Positions 1 to 10,012 are shown, counted from the first letter of the stretch. The stretch is 64,000 nt of DNA from Terriglobia bacterium (GCA_020073185.1 JAIQFT010000013.1:62001-126000), one strand, 5' to 3'. Program-made: numbers and translations. The notes: generated by a model not told the origin, from the letters alone.

Positions 1-507
1 CTGGAAACCGACCTGTTCAACTCCGGCATCCGGCCGGCGGTGAACGTGGGCTTGTCGGTGAGCCGCGTCGGCGGCAGCGCGCAGATCAAGGCCATGCGCC
101 AGGTTGCCGGCACGCTCAAATTGGAGCTGGCGCAGTTCCGCGAACTGGCGGCGTTCGCGCAGTTCGGCAGCGACTTGGATAAGGCAACGCAGGCGCAGCT
201 CAACCGCGGCCAGCGTCTGGTGGAAATCCTGAAGCAGGACCAGTACACTCCACTGCCGTTCAGCAAGCAGATTCTCATCATCTTCGCCGGAACCGGCGGC
301 TACCTTGACGACCTGCCGGTGGAGCAGTGCCGCGAGTTTGAAAGGGCGATGTACGCCTACGTCGATACCATGAATCCCGGGCTACTGAAGCAGATCGAGG
401 AGAAGAAGGCGCTCGACGACGCGTTGAAGGCCGACATGGCGAAAATGGTGAAGGAAGCCAAGGAGCGCTTCGTCAGCGAACGGCAGATGGCGGCGGCAAA
501 AGCGTAA
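1..507 (+). CDS. atpA: F1F0 ATP synthase subunit alpha, C-terminal part
   Basis: The reading frame is open from the first base, so only the last 168 residues of this roughly 500-residue protein are in the window. It carries the conserved alpha C-terminal stretch [20 protein letters not shown], followed by the helical C-terminal domain with [17 protein letters not shown]. The alpha subunit forms the non-catalytic nucleotide sites of the F1 hexamer on the cytoplasmic face of the membrane. It is the first visible gene of an atpA-orf-atpG-atpD-atpC run, all on the plus strand. The stop codon is directly followed by a repeat array rather than the next gene. Confidence 0.97.
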   Translation: METDLFNSGIRPAVNVGLSVSRVGGSAQIKAMRQVAGTLKLELAQFRELAAFAQFGSDLDKATQAQLNRGQRLVEILKQDQYTPLPFSKQILIIFAGTGGYLDDLPVEQCREFERAMYAYVDTMNPGLLKQIEEKKALDDALKADMAKMVKEAKERFVSERQMAAAKA

Positions 508-584
508 GGCAATTTGTAATTGGGCAATTTGTAATTTGAAATTTCGCCGGTTGCACCAAAATTACAAATTGCAGATTACAAATC
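508..584. repeat. Heptad inverted-repeat array (GCAATTTGTAATT words)
   Basis: The left arm consists of near-7-nt words of the type GGCAATT-TGTAATT. The right arm, 559-584, is the reverse-complement type AATTACA-AATTGCA-GATTACA. The two arms can pair as a long imperfect hairpin. It begins right after the atpA stop and ends just before the ribosome binding site of the following small gene. Similar words recur upstream of the rhodanese gene (about 21733-21757). Confidence 0.85.
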
Positions 585-596
585 ATGGAGGTCGCC

Positions 597-758
597 ATGA
601 CTTTGGAAGAGCTAGAAACTCTGATCGACGATACCAAGCGGCTGCCGCGTGCGGCGGACAAAGTCGCGCTGGCCACGGCGCTGGGCGTGCTGGAAGTGGC
701 GCGGCAGTTGGCGATCATGAATGCCGCGCTCGCAGAGCAGTCCAAGGCGAGGAGTTAG
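597..758 (+). CDS. Small hypothetical protein between atpA and atpG (53 aa)
   Basis: ATG at 597 is preceded by a clear Shine-Dalgarno GGAGG at 587-591, five bases upstream. The predicted 53-residue protein begins MTLEELETLIDDTKRLP and is acidic at the N-terminus. It continues with an Ala/Leu-rich amphipathic helix (VALATALGVLEVARQLAIMN). No membrane segment or known domain is recognised. Its place inside the F1 gene order and its good start signal argue for a real gene co-expressed with ATP synthase, perhaps an assembly or regulatory peptide (inference). The alternative is a chance ORF. Confidence 0.6.
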   Translation: MTLEELETLIDDTKRLPRAADKVALATALGVLEVARQLAIMNAALAEQSKARS

Positions 759-870
759 TTGTGAGTTCCGAGTTGCGAGCCGGAACAGCAGATTCCTCGC
801 GGGCTGAAGCCCGCTCGGAATGACAAGAACTTACAACGGCGGTTTCGCACGGCTAAAGCCGTGCGCTTCC
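759..870. repeat. Heptad arm plus two covarying TRAA-loop hairpins
   Basis: Three repeat types follow each other. At 762-782 there are GAGTTCC-GAGTTGC-GAGCC words. At 799-814 there is the perfect hairpin GCGGGC-TGAA-GCCCGC, followed by CGGAATGACAAG. At 847-864 there is GCACGGC-TAAA-GCCGTGC. The two hairpins share the loop type but have unrelated arm sequences that are each perfectly paired. Confidence 0.85.
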
Positions 871-888
871 ACGGTGGATCGTGGTTTA

Positions 889-919
889 GGAGCTAACGGC
901 TAAGAGCTAAATGGCTAAC
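889..919. repeat. Heptad array overlapping the atpG start codon
   Basis: The words GAGCTAA-CGGCTAA-GAGCTAA-ATGGCTAA run straight through the atpG initiation region, so the ATG at 911 and the second codon are part of the last word. The array therefore occupies the whole ribosome binding region of an essential gene. Confidence 0.85.
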
Positions 920-1948
920 GTTCTCGACATTCGGCGGCGGATTCGCAGCGTGCGCAACACGCGGCAGATCACCAAGGCGATGAAGATGATCTCCGCGGCG
1001 CGGTTGCGGCGGGCGCAGGAGCGCGCCCTGTCCGGACGTCCGTACGCGCAGATGCTGACCAACGTGCTCAAATCGCTAGTCTCGCGCGCGGAAATTTTCG
1101 ATCCGGAAACCGGTGCGCCGCGACATCCGCTGCTGGCGCAGCGTCCGGAGAAGAACATCCTGGTCATCGTGGTCACCGCTGACCGCGGGTTGGCGGGCGC
1201 CTTCAATGCCAACATCGTGAAGGCGGCGGCGCGCTTCCTGGCCGCGAACGAGGGCAAGAACATCGACATCGAAGCGGCCGGACGCAAAGGCCGCGACTTC
1301 TTGCGCCGCCGCTTCCCGACCGCAACCCCGGAGCAGGTGGAGCGCGCGGGCGCGGTGCAGATCGTCGGCGAACACATCGGCGTGCTCGGCAAGCTGCAGT
1401 TCGAGTACGTGCGCGATTTCTCCGAAAGCGTGATCGACCGTTACACCAAAGGCGAGATCGATTCGGTGTACGTGCTGTACAACGAATTCAAGTCGGTGAT
1501 CGCGCAGCGGCTGGTGGTGGAGAAGGTGCTGCCGATCGAGGAAATCGGCGAAAAGACCATCGCACAGGCCGAGGAGCTGACCAAGGAGGAGCGCGAGATG
1601 CGCGCCGAAGCGGCCAAGTCGGCCGGCGTTTCGCTGGGCGAGGCGGACACCGCGGAGATGGACCGGCGCGCGGCGGCCTTTGCCACGGCGCAGGTGGACT
1701 ACATCTACGAGCAGCCGCCCGCCGAGTTGTTCCGCGACCTGCTGCCGAAGTACGTGGCGGTGCAGATCTATCGGTCGATGCTGGAGTCCACGGCGGCCGA
1801 ACATGCGGCTCGCATGACCGCCATGGATTCGGCTACCAGCAATGCCGACGAGATGATTGACAAGCTGACGCTGGCGATGAACCGCGCCCGCCAGGCCAAG
1901 ATTACCAAGGAAATCATCGAGATCGTGAGTGGAGCAGCGGCGCAATAG
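911..1948 (+). CDS. atpG: F1F0 ATP synthase subunit gamma
   Basis: This is the rotor stalk subunit of F1. The N-terminal coiled-coil signature RRRIRSVRNTRQITKAMKM and the C-terminal coiled coil (NADEMIDKLTLAMNRARQAK) are intact. At 345 residues it is about 55 longer than the E. coli protein; much of the extra length is a charged, Ala/Glu-rich segment around residues 217-257. The start ATG lies inside a repeat array, and no good Shine-Dalgarno is visible apart from AGGAG at 888-892, so translation may depend on coupling or on the array structure. The gene is preceded by the 53-aa ORF and followed by atpD after an 81-nt repeat-filled gap. Confidence 0.96.
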   Translation: MANVLDIRRRIRSVRNTRQITKAMKMISAARLRRAQERALSGRPYAQMLTNVLKSLVSRAEIFDPETGAPRHPLLAQRPEKNILVIVVTADRGLAGAFNANIVKAAARFLAANEGKNIDIEAAGRKGRDFLRRRFPTATPEQVERAGAVQIVGEHIGVLGKLQFEYVRDFSESVIDRYTKGEIDSVYVLYNEFKSVIAQRLVVEKVLPIEEIGEKTIAQAEELTKEEREMRAEAAKSAGVSLGEADTAEMDRRAAAFATAQVDYIYEQPPAELFRDLLPKYVAVQIYRSMLESTAAEHAARMTAMDSATSNADEMIDKLTLAMNRARQAKITKEIIEIVSGAAAQ

Positions 1949-3475
<1,527 letters not shown>

Positions 3476-3480
3476 AACAC

Positions 3481-3541
3481 ATTTCAGTTTCAGTTTCGAG
3501 GCTCAGCCGTTGGGCGCTGGAACTGAAACTGAATCTGAAGC
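3481..3541. repeat. Heptad/hexad inverted-repeat array (TTTCAG / CTGAAA)
   Basis: The left arm, 3481-3502, reads TTTCAG-TTTCAG-TTTCGAGG. The right arm, 3519-3541, reads GGAACTGAAACTGAATCTGAA. It fills the gap between atpD and atpC and ends one base before the chosen atpC start. Confidence 0.85.
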
Positions 3542-3542
3542 T

Positions 3543-3950
3543 ATGGCCGAAACCTTACAACTCGAAATCGTCACTCCCGAGCGGCTGGTGGAGAAAGATG
3601 TCGTGGAGGAGATCCAGATTCCCGGCAAGAACGGGTACCTGGGGATCCTGCCGGGACACGCGCCCCTGATCACCGAACTTGGAGTGGGCGAAATTACCTA
3701 CAAGGCCGACGGCATGGCGTACTACGTCGCGGTGGCGTGGGGCTTCGCCGAGGTGCTGCCGGACAAGGTAACGATTCTGGCGGAGACGGCCGAGCGCGCC
3801 GAGAACATTGACGTGGAACGCGCGCGCAAGGCGAAAGAGCGCGCCGAAGAGCGTCTGCGCTCCGCCAGCGGAGAAGTAGACTACCAGCGCGCGCTGGTCG
3901 CGCTGGACCGGGCATGCGCGCGCCTGGACGTCGCGGAAAAGAAGAGATAG
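3543..3950 (+). CDS. atpC: F1F0 ATP synthase subunit epsilon
   Basis: This is the 135-residue epsilon subunit, which links gamma to the c-ring and regulates hydrolysis. It has the N-terminal beta-sandwich signature EIVTPERLVEKDVVEEIQIPGKNGYLGILPGHAPLI and the C-terminal two-helix domain (ERARKAKERAEERL). An in-frame ATG at 3510 exists, but the residues it would add (MGAGTETESEA) are a translation of the repeat array, so ATG 3543 is preferred. It is the last gene of the operon and is followed by a factor-independent terminator. Confidence 0.93.
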   Translation: MAETLQLEIVTPERLVEKDVVEEIQIPGKNGYLGILPGHAPLITELGVGEITYKADGMAYYVAVAWGFAEVLPDKVTILAETAERAENIDVERARKAKERAEERLRSASGEVDYQRALVALDRACARLDVAEKKR

Positions 3951-3972
3951 GCTTCAGGCTTCAGGCTAGAAG
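3951..3972. repeat. Heptad words GGCTTCA after atpC
   Basis: GCTTCAGGCTTCAGGCTAGAAG starts at the base after the atpC stop. It is a single-arm member of the AGGCTTC family also seen near 16.2, 34.5 and 47.3 kb. Confidence 0.7.
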
Positions 3973-4001
3973 ACGGCCGCATCGTGCGGCCGTTTGTCTT
4001 T
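3973..4001 (+). terminator. Factor-independent terminator of the atp operon
   Basis: The perfect stem CGGCCGCA/TGCGGCCG (3974-3981 with 3985-3992), with a TCG loop, is followed by TTTGTCTTT. It lies 23 bases after the atpC stop. Confidence 0.88.
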
Positions 4002-4273
4002 CGATTACCTCCCTGTCTCTTTGGTGTGGCAGGGTCCCAAGCTTCGCGAGCCATTCTGAAACTGGCGGGACGATAAACCGGCAAAAGGACCATAAAATTC
4101 TTGCGTTTCCGGGAAATCCGTAAGTACAATCCGCCAACCTCCCCCACGTACCGCAGGGGCCGGATTTGCCCCGCAAATCGCCGGACGGGATCACTGCCGG
4201 AACAGGTGCGAGCGGCTGATCCACCCTTGGTCGTCCGGCACACGCTGAGAGCATGGGAACGGAGCGCGGAACT
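4002..4273. other. Non-coding gap between atp operon and kinase gene
   Basis: No convincing gene is seen. The stretch is noticeably less GC-rich in its first half and presumably holds the promoter of the kinase operon, but no box pair was clear enough to mark. Confidence 0.5.
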
Positions 4274-6883
4274 ATGGCCAAGCCAAAGTTTCACTGGACG
4301 GATGTCGCGCTGGGTGCGGTAGTCAGCATCCTGGTACTGTTGGTCTTCTGGATGCAATGGGCGGAGGGGTTGGAAGGCAAACTCTTCGACATGCGGGCCA
4401 AACTCCGCGCCCGCGCCAAGACCGCCGAAAACGTGGTGTTGGTCGGCATTGATGACGACAGCATCCGGCAGATCGGACGCTGGCCCTGGCCTCGCTCCTA
4501 CATGGCGGAGATGGTGGATCAACTGGCCGAGGCGCAAGCCAAGGTCATCGGCTTGGATATTTTCTTTTCCGACGCCGAGTTGAACCCCGGCCTGCAGGAA
4601 GTGCGCAAAATCAAGGCAGAGTACGCCTCCAAAGTGGGCGCCAAGAGCGGTGGCGGCACGGCGGTGAAAGCGGGAGCTGAAATCACCGCCGCGGATTTGG
4701 CGCGGGCGGCGGCGCGCGCTTCGGCACGGGCCAAGACCGGCGCCGAGCAGGAGTTCGTTTCCATCCTGGATTCGGCGGACAAGCGCCTCGACAACGACGC
4801 CCACCTGGAAGATTCCCTCGCCCTGGCACAAAACGCCGTGCTGCCCATGTACTTCACGCTCGGCACGCCGATGGGCAAAGTGGACAAGCCGATCCCGGAA
4901 GAAATCGCGAAGAATTTTGTTGCCAATGTGAAGTCCGACGGCTCCGTCACCGCCGCGCAGGATTTCACTCCTCCCTATGAGCGTTTCGCTAAGGTCGCCA
5001 AGGCCATCGGGCAGGCAAACCTCACGCCATCGCCCGACGGCGTGCAACGTGAAGTGCCGCTGGTGGTGGACTTCAACGGCAAGCTGTTCCCGTCGTTCGC
5101 GCTGCAGTGCCTGCGCGCGTTCTACAACCTGGAGTCGGATGACTACCGCTTCACGCCCGGCAAGGAACTGGTGCTGGGCCGCGCGCACATTCCCGTCGAC
5201 CCGCAGGGGCGCATGCTGGTGGACTACGCCAAACTGGAGAACCTGACCGGCGTGAAATTCTCCGACGTGCGCAACAAGAAAACTCCGGCCGAGGTGTTCA
5301 ACGGCAAGATCGTGCTTATCGGCATGATCGCCACCGGCGGCGGCGACCTGTACACCTCGCCCGTCGGCACGCAATTTCCGGGCATGGCGATTCACGCCAG
5401 CGTGATTCAGAACATCATCAATGGCCAATACCTGATCCGGCCGGAGTGGGCGGGCAAGGCTGAACTGGCGCTGCTGATCCTGTTCGCGCTCTTTGTTTCC
5501 CTGGCCATCCCGCACATGAAGGCCGGGCACAGCGCCATCATCGCGGTGGTGCTGCTCGCTCTCGTCATCGGCGGCGGCATTTACCTGTTCACTGCCTACG
5601 GCTACTGGCTGAAGATGGCCTATCCGGCGCTCATGCTGGTGGCTGGCTACACCGTCGTGGTCTCGAAACGCTACCTGGTCACCGAAAAGCGCACGGAAGT
5701 GCTGGAAGGCGAATCGGCCGAGACTAACAAGATGCTCGGCCTCTCCTTCCAGGGTCAGGGCATGCTGGACATGGCCTTCGAGAAGTTCCGCAAGTGCCCG
5801 GTGGACGACTCCATGAAAGACGTTCTCTACGGCCTGGCGCTGGACTTCGAACGCAAGCGCCAGTTCAACAAAGCGGTGCAGGTCTTCGAACACATTGCCA
5901 CCGTGGACAAGAGGTTCAAGGACATCGCGGAACGCTCCCAGAAGCTGCGCATTGCGGGCGAGACGGTTATCCTGGGCGGGCGCAGCGGCCTACGAGCGGG
6001 CGGCGATTCCACCGTGCTGGTGCAGGGGGGCGTCTCCGATCTGGCCAAGCCCACGCTCGGCCGCTACGAAGTGATGAAGGAACTGGGCAAGGGCGCCATG
6101 GGCGTGGTCTATCTCGGCAAGGACCCGAAAATCAACCGCGAGGTGGCAATCAAGACCCTGCGCTTCCAGGACGAGTTCGATCCGCAGGACATGCAGACAA
6201 TGAAGGAGCGCTTTTTCCGGGAGGCGGAGTCGGCCGGGCGTCTGGTGCACCCCAACATCGTCACCATCTACGACGCGGGCGACGACGGCGACATCAGCTA
6301 CATCGCCATGGAACTGCTCAGCGGCAACGACCTGAAGGACTACACCAGCAAGGACAAGCTGCTGCCGGTGGCGGAGACACTGGAGACCATGGCCAAGGTC
6401 GCCGACGCGCTGGATTACGCGCACTCGCAGAACGTGGTGCACCGCGACATCAAGCCCGCCAACATCATGCGTTTGAAGGACGGCAAGATCAAGGTGACCG
6501 ACTTCGGCATTGCGCGCATCACCTCGCAGTCGAAGACCGCAACCGGAACGGTGATGGGCACGCCGTCCTACATGTCGCCGGAGCAATTGGCCGGCGCCAA
6601 GGTGGACGGCCGCGCCGACTTGTTCTCCTTGGGGGTGACGATGTACGAGTTGCTCACCGGCGAGAAGCCGTTTACCGGCGAGACGGTGGCCACCCTGATG
6701 TACCGCATCGCCAACGCGCCGCATCCGCCGATCGAGCAGGCGCGCGCCGATTTGCCGGTGGGCTGCCGCGCCGTCATCGACCGGGCTTTGGAGAAGGACC
6801 CGAACAAACGCTATCAGCGGGGCAGCGAGATGGCGGCCGACTTGCGCGCGCTACTCACTAAGACGGCGTGGGCGGGAGCGTAA
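4274..6883 (+). CDS. CHASE2-domain membrane Ser/Thr protein kinase
   Basis: This is a receptor-type Hanks kinase of about 869 residues. An N-terminal membrane segment (residues 10-30) leads into an extracytoplasmic CHASE2 sensor (about 35-390) with the typical start of VLVGIDDDSIRQIGRWPWPR. Three transmembrane helices follow (about 395-470), then a TPR-like region (about 490-560) and the kinase domain (about 595-865). The kinase motifs are complete: GKGAMGVVYLG near 605, VAIKTL, HRDIKPANIM near 722, DFGIAR near 742 and GTPSYMSPEQL. ATG 4274 has GGAG nine bases upstream; ATG 4253 is in frame and also possible. The phosphatase and FHA genes downstream make a complete phospho-signalling unit. 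The signal sensed is unknown. Confidence 0.93.
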   Translation: MAKPKFHWTDVALGAVVSILVLLVFWMQWAEGLEGKLFDMRAKLRARAKTAENVVLVGIDDDSIRQIGRWPWPRSYMAEMVDQLAEAQAKVIGLDIFFSDAELNPGLQEVRKIKAEYASKVGAKSGGGTAVKAGAEITAADLARAAARASARAKTGAEQEFVSILDSADKRLDNDAHLEDSLALAQNAVLPMYFTLGTPMGKVDKPIPEEIAKNFVANVKSDGSVTAAQDFTPPYERFAKVAKAIGQANLTPSPDGVQREVPLVVDFNGKLFPSFALQCLRAFYNLESDDYRFTPGKELVLGRAHIPVDPQGRMLVDYAKLENLTGVKFSDVRNKKTPAEVFNGKIVLIGMIATGGGDLYTSPVGTQFPGMAIHASVIQNIINGQYLIRPEWAGKAELALLILFALFVSLAIPHMKAGHSAIIAVVLLALVIGGGIYLFTAYGYWLKMAYPALMLVAGYTVVVSKRYLVTEKRTEVLEGESAETNKMLGLSFQGQGMLDMAFEKFRKCPVDDSMKDVLYGLALDFERKRQFNKAVQVFEHIATVDKRFKDIAERSQKLRIAGETVILGGRSGLRAGGDSTVLVQGGVSDLAKPTLGRYEVMKELGKGAMGVVYLGKDPKINREVAIKTLRFQDEFDPQDMQTMKERFFREAESAGRLVHPNIVTIYDAGDDGDISYIAMELLSGNDLKDYTSKDKLLPVAETLETMAKVADALDYAHSQNVVHRDIKPANIMRLKDGKIKVTDFGIARITSQSKTATGTVMGTPSYMSPEQLAGAKVDGRADLFSLGVTMYELLTGEKPFTGETVATLMYRIANAPHPPIEQARADLPVGCRAVIDRALEKDPNKRYQRGSEMAADLRALLTKTAWAGA

Positions 6884-6893
6884 GAGCGAGAGT

Positions 6894-6979
6894 CTAGTTT
6901 CGAGTTTCCAGCGCCGGGCACGCGGTGAATGGGTTTTGGTTCCAGAGCGAAAGAACTAGAAAACAGAAACTGGAAACTG
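6894..6979. repeat. Heptad inverted-repeat array (TAGTTTCGAGTTTCCAG)
   Basis: The left arm CTAGTTTCGAGTTTCCAG (6894-6911) pairs with the right arm GAAACTGGAAACTG type words at 6954-6979. It belongs to the same word family as the atpG-atpD array. It lies between the kinase and phosphatase genes. Confidence 0.85.
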
Positions 6980-7001
6980 ATTTAGGATTACGCGGAAGAC
7001 G

Positions 7002-7838
7002 ATGAGCCTCACAGTCGAAGTTGCCGGGAAAACCGACGTTGGATGCGTCCGCAAGAACAACGAGGACAACTTCGGCTACGACTCGCGCTGCGGAATTTAC
7101 GTGGTCTGCGACGGCATGGGCGGCCAGGCTGCCGGAGAAGTCGCCAGCAAGATGGGGGTGGACGTCATCCTCACCTACTTTCGTGAGGCGAAGAAGAACG
7201 GCTCCTATCCAACGGTGGGCCCGCCGATGGATGGCGTCTCGGAGCGCGCCAACGCGCTGGGCAGCGCGATCCATCTGGCCAACGAGGCGATTTACGAAGC
7301 CGCCACCAGGCACCAGACGCAATCGGGAATGGGCTCCACCGTCGTCGGCGTCCTGGTCGGCGCCGGGTTCTTCTCCATTGGGCATGCGGGAGACAGCCGC
7401 ATTTACCTGATCCGCGAAGGCGCCATCCAGCAGCTCACCAGGGACCATTCGCTGGTGATGGAGCAAGTGCGCCGCGGGCTGCTGACCATGGAAGAAGCGC
7501 TGCACTCGGAGATGCAGAACATCATCATCCGCGCCCTCGGTCCCGAGGAGAAAGTGCAGCCCGACCTGGACGACATGATGGCGCAGCCCGGCGACGTCCT
7601 GCTGCTGTGCAGCGACGGCCTGATCCGTCATGTTCCCGACGACAGCATTCTTGAAGTCGTACAGGGAACCATCAGCCTGCAACTGATGGCCGACCGGCTG
7701 ATCGACGCCGCCCGCGACGGCGGCGGGTCCGATAACATCACCGTGCTGCTCCTGCGCTTCGAGGAGCTGCCCTGGTACAAAAAATTTTTCCGCTGGCTCT
7801 TCGGCGGAGGGAGTCCCAAATGGCAAAACTCTATCTGA
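7002..7838 (+). CDS. PP2C-family Ser/Thr protein phosphatase
   Basis: This 278-residue PPM/PP2C phosphatase is likely the antagonist of the upstream kinase. The metal-binding and catalytic motifs are in order: TDVGCVRKNNEDNF, CDGMGG near residue 36, GHAGDSRIYLI near 127, CSDGL near 205 and GGGSDNITVLLL near 243. The acidic residues that bind Mn/Mg are all present, so it should be active. It is cytoplasmic. The 3' end overlaps the FHA gene by 19 bases, indicating translational coupling. Confidence 0.95.
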   Translation: MSLTVEVAGKTDVGCVRKNNEDNFGYDSRCGIYVVCDGMGGQAAGEVASKMGVDVILTYFREAKKNGSYPTVGPPMDGVSERANALGSAIHLANEAIYEAATRHQTQSGMGSTVVGVLVGAGFFSIGHAGDSRIYLIREGAIQQLTRDHSLVMEQVRRGLLTMEEALHSEMQNIIIRALGPEEKVQPDLDDMMAQPGDVLLLCSDGLIRHVPDDSILEVVQGTISLQLMADRLIDAARDGGGSDNITVLLLRFEELPWYKKFFRWLFGGGSPKWQNSI

Positions 7839-8575
7839 AGTTCGAACAGGCAGTTCTGAAGGAGTTCTCGCTCTCCCAGGGCGTGGTAACCATCGGGCGG
7901 CTGCCGGACAACCTCATCCAGGTGGACAACCTCGCCGTGTCCGGCCATCACGCCAAGATTTACTGGGACGTGGACCATTATGTCCTGGAGGACAACAACA
8001 GCCTGAACGGCACCTTCGTCAACAACCGCCGCATCAGCAAGGCGGTGTTGAAGGACGGCGACGAGGTGCTGATCGGCAAGCACACCGTCGCCTTCAAGGA
8101 CGAGCGGCACCCGGAGGCGTCCGGCAAACCCACAGTCGAGAGAACCGTGGCCGTGGTCCCGACGCTGGAGGCCACCGTCGTGCTCGACACCCGCAAGGCG
8201 AAGGAGATGCTGGCGCGCCAGGCGCCCACACCGCCCTCGCCGGCGCCCGCTGCCGCCGTGCCCGCTCCCGCCAGAGAGCGCACCGGGATGCTGACCGTCA
8301 TGTCCGGCAAGACCGACCAGTCGCAGTACGTCCTGACGGGTAAGCTGAACGTCATCGGTAAGAGCGACATGGCCTCGATCAAGCTCAGAGGTTGGTTCGC
8401 CCCCAAGGTCGCCGCGGTGATCAACCATCGTGATGGGAAGTACTTCATCGCCGCTTCGGAGACGAACATCAAGGTGAAGGTCAATGACGAGAGGATTGCC
8501 GGCCAGCACGAGCTCGGCGATGGCGACGTGGTGGAAGTCCACCGCGTGAAGATGACCTTCAGCTACAACGACTAG
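7820..8575 (+). CDS. FHA-domain protein
   Basis: The 251-residue protein carries an N-terminal forkhead-associated domain (about residues 1-95). The phosphothreonine-binding signature is visible as TIGRLPDNLIQVDN, SGHHAKI and NSLNGTFVNNRRI. A Pro/Ala-rich linker (about 130-155) joins it to a second, more diverged FHA-like fold (about 158-251) with NVIGKSDMASIKL. FHA domains read phosphothreonine, so this is the likely reader of phosphorylation by the CHASE2 kinase. Its start lies inside the phosphatase gene. Confidence 0.9.
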   Translation: MAKLYLKFEQAVLKEFSLSQGVVTIGRLPDNLIQVDNLAVSGHHAKIYWDVDHYVLEDNNSLNGTFVNNRRISKAVLKDGDEVLIGKHTVAFKDERHPEASGKPTVERTVAVVPTLEATVVLDTRKAKEMLARQAPTPPSPAPAAAVPAPARERTGMLTVMSGKTDQSQYVLTGKLNVIGKSDMASIKLRGWFAPKVAAVINHRDGKYFIAASETNIKVKVNDERIAGQHELGDGDVVEVHRVKMTFSYND

Positions 8576-8602
8576 CGGCAGCCCATAGCGGGCCACGAAT
8601 TT

Positions 8603-8650
8603 CCACGGATCAGCACGGATCAAGCAAGGTTGATCGGTGGCGATCCGTGG
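8603..8650. repeat. CCACGGATCA inverted-repeat array
   Basis: CCACGGAT-CAGCACGGAT-CA is followed by the inverted copy TGATCGGTGG-CGATCCGTGG. The period is about 10 nt. The same words recur at 32161-32234 and 38938-39034. Confidence 0.8.
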
Positions 8651-8733
8651 CCGATTTGTTTTGTGCCATCCACCAGCGACTAGCGACCTGTTCTGCTACA
8701 CTGCTCGGCTTTCATTTCCTCAGCGAGGCAATC

Positions 8734-9591
8734 ATGGACATCAAGACCGTCGGTGTGCTCGGCGCGGGCACCATGGGCAATGGCATCGCGCATGTGTTCG
8801 CCAAGTCGGGCTACAAGGTCGTGCTGCGCGACGTGGAGCAGCGTTTCCTCGATCGCGCCATGGACATCATCTCCAAGAATCTTGAGCGCGAGGTCAAAAA
8901 GAACAAGATCACGGCCGAGCAGCGCACGCAGGCGCTGGCTCACATCACGCTGGGCGTGGACCGCGGCGCGCTGGCCGCCTGTGACTTCGTGGTCGAGGCG
9001 GCCACCGAGAAGTTCGAGATCAAGGCCGAACTGTTCCGCGAACTCGACCGCATCTGCCGGCCGGAAATCATCCTATCGTCGAATACCTCTTCCATTTCCA
9101 TCACCAAGCTGGCGGCGCTGACCAGGCGCCCGGACAAGGTGATCGGCATGCACTTCTTCAATCCCGTGCCGATGATGAAGCTGGTGGAGGTGATCCGCGG
9201 CCTGGCCACGTCGCAGCCGACGTTCGACGCAGTCGTCGACTTGGCAAAGAAGCTGGATAAAACGCCGGTCGAGGTGAACGATTTTCCCGGCTTCGTCGGC
9301 AACCGCGTGCTCCTTCCCATGTTGAACGAGGCGATGTACGCGGTGATGGAGGGCGTAGCCACGCCGGAAGCGGTGGACGAGGTCTTCCAGCTCGGCATGG
9401 CGCATCCCATGGGGCCGCTGACGCTGGCCGACTTCATCGGCCTTGACGTTTGCCTGGACATCATGCGCGTGTTGCACGCCGGCCTCGGCGACCCCAAGTA
9501 TCGGCCCTGCCCGCTGCTGATCAAGATGGTGGACGCGGGCTGGCTGGGGCGGAAGAGCGGTCGCGGGTTTTACCAATATGATGGCAAGTAG
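8734..9591 (+). CDS. 3-hydroxyacyl-CoA (3-hydroxybutyryl-CoA) dehydrogenase
   Basis: This 285-residue NAD(P)-dependent dehydrogenase of fatty-acid or butanoate metabolism oxidises or reduces the 3-hydroxyacyl-CoA/3-ketoacyl-CoA pair. The Rossmann motif GAGTMGNGIA is at residues 9-18. The family motifs SNTSSISITKLA, HFFNPVP, VNDFPGFVGNR and AHPMGPLTLADFIGLD follow, and the length matches single-domain Hbd. ATG 8734 is chosen because MDIKTVGVLGAG is the usual N-terminus; the open frame extends upstream but reads through the repeat. The last bases overlap the next gene. Confidence 0.93.
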   Translation: MDIKTVGVLGAGTMGNGIAHVFAKSGYKVVLRDVEQRFLDRAMDIISKNLEREVKKNKITAEQRTQALAHITLGVDRGALAACDFVVEAATEKFEIKAELFRELDRICRPEIILSSNTSSISITKLAALTRRPDKVIGMHFFNPVPMMKLVEVIRGLATSQPTFDAVVDLAKKLDKTPVEVNDFPGFVGNRVLLPMLNEAMYAVMEGVATPEAVDEVFQLGMAHPMGPLTLADFIGLDVCLDIMRVLHAGLGDPKYRPCPLLIKMVDAGWLGRKSGRGFYQYDGK

Positions 9592-10012
9592 AGACGAGTG
9601 CAGCGCCCTGACGCGGAGACGAAAATTGTTGTTCGCCGCCGCGCTTGCTGCCGGGGCGTTTTTCCTGGCAGCCCATGCGGACGACAAGCCCACCTCGATT
9701 GCCGCCGCGGCGGCCGCGGTCGAAGCCAACATGAAGACGCGGGAAGGCAAAGCTTACGACGAGCAGTTCACCAAAGAACTCGGCAATCAATACCTGGCAG
9801 TGATGAAGGACTGCCAAGGAAAGGCTGGCGCCGACCTTCGCAGTTTCGACATGCTGGTCAGGATCGAGAAGGACGGTTCGGTAAAGGAGATCTTGCTTTA
9901 TCCGCCGACGAAGATCTCGCAATGCCTGCGCGAACCGCTGTTGAAAGGCAGGTTTTCGCCGCCGCCCAAGCCCGCCTACTGGGTGGACATTCACATGATC
10001 GTCCGTCATTAA
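9578..10012 (+). CDS. Exported hypothetical protein, TonB C-terminus-like
   Basis: The 144-residue protein has a signal-anchor or signal peptide (RRRKLLFAAALAAGAFFLAAHA, about residues 12-34) and a short Ala-rich stretch. Its second half (LVRIEKDGSVKEILLYPP, then LREPLLKGRFSPPPKP) resembles the small beta-alpha-beta fold of TonB/AgmX C-terminal domains. It overlaps the dehydrogenase stop by 14 bases. The role is unknown; a periplasmic location is likely. Tandem ATGs at 9578 and 9581 are both possible starts. Confidence 0.75.
   Translation: MMASRDECSALTRRRKLLFAAALAAGAFFLAAHADDKPTSIAAAAAAVEANMKTREGKAYDEQFTKELGNQYLAVMKDCQGKAGADLRSFDMLVRIEKDGSVKEILLYPPTKISQCLREPLLKGRFSPPPKPAYWVDIHMIVRH

Noticed and set aside
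508-584. CRISPR-like reading of the heptad arrays
   Set aside because: Units are only 7-10 nt, degenerate and partly inverted; there are no regular spacers and no cas genes.
536-823. Plus-strand ORF starting at 536 across the atpA-atpG gap
   Set aside because: It translates repeat sequence; the frame from ATG 597 with a good ribosome site is preferred.
3881-5893. 670-codon minus-strand open frame opposite the kinase gene
   Set aside because: Antisense mirror of a gene with complete kinase motifs; composition is that of a shadow frame.
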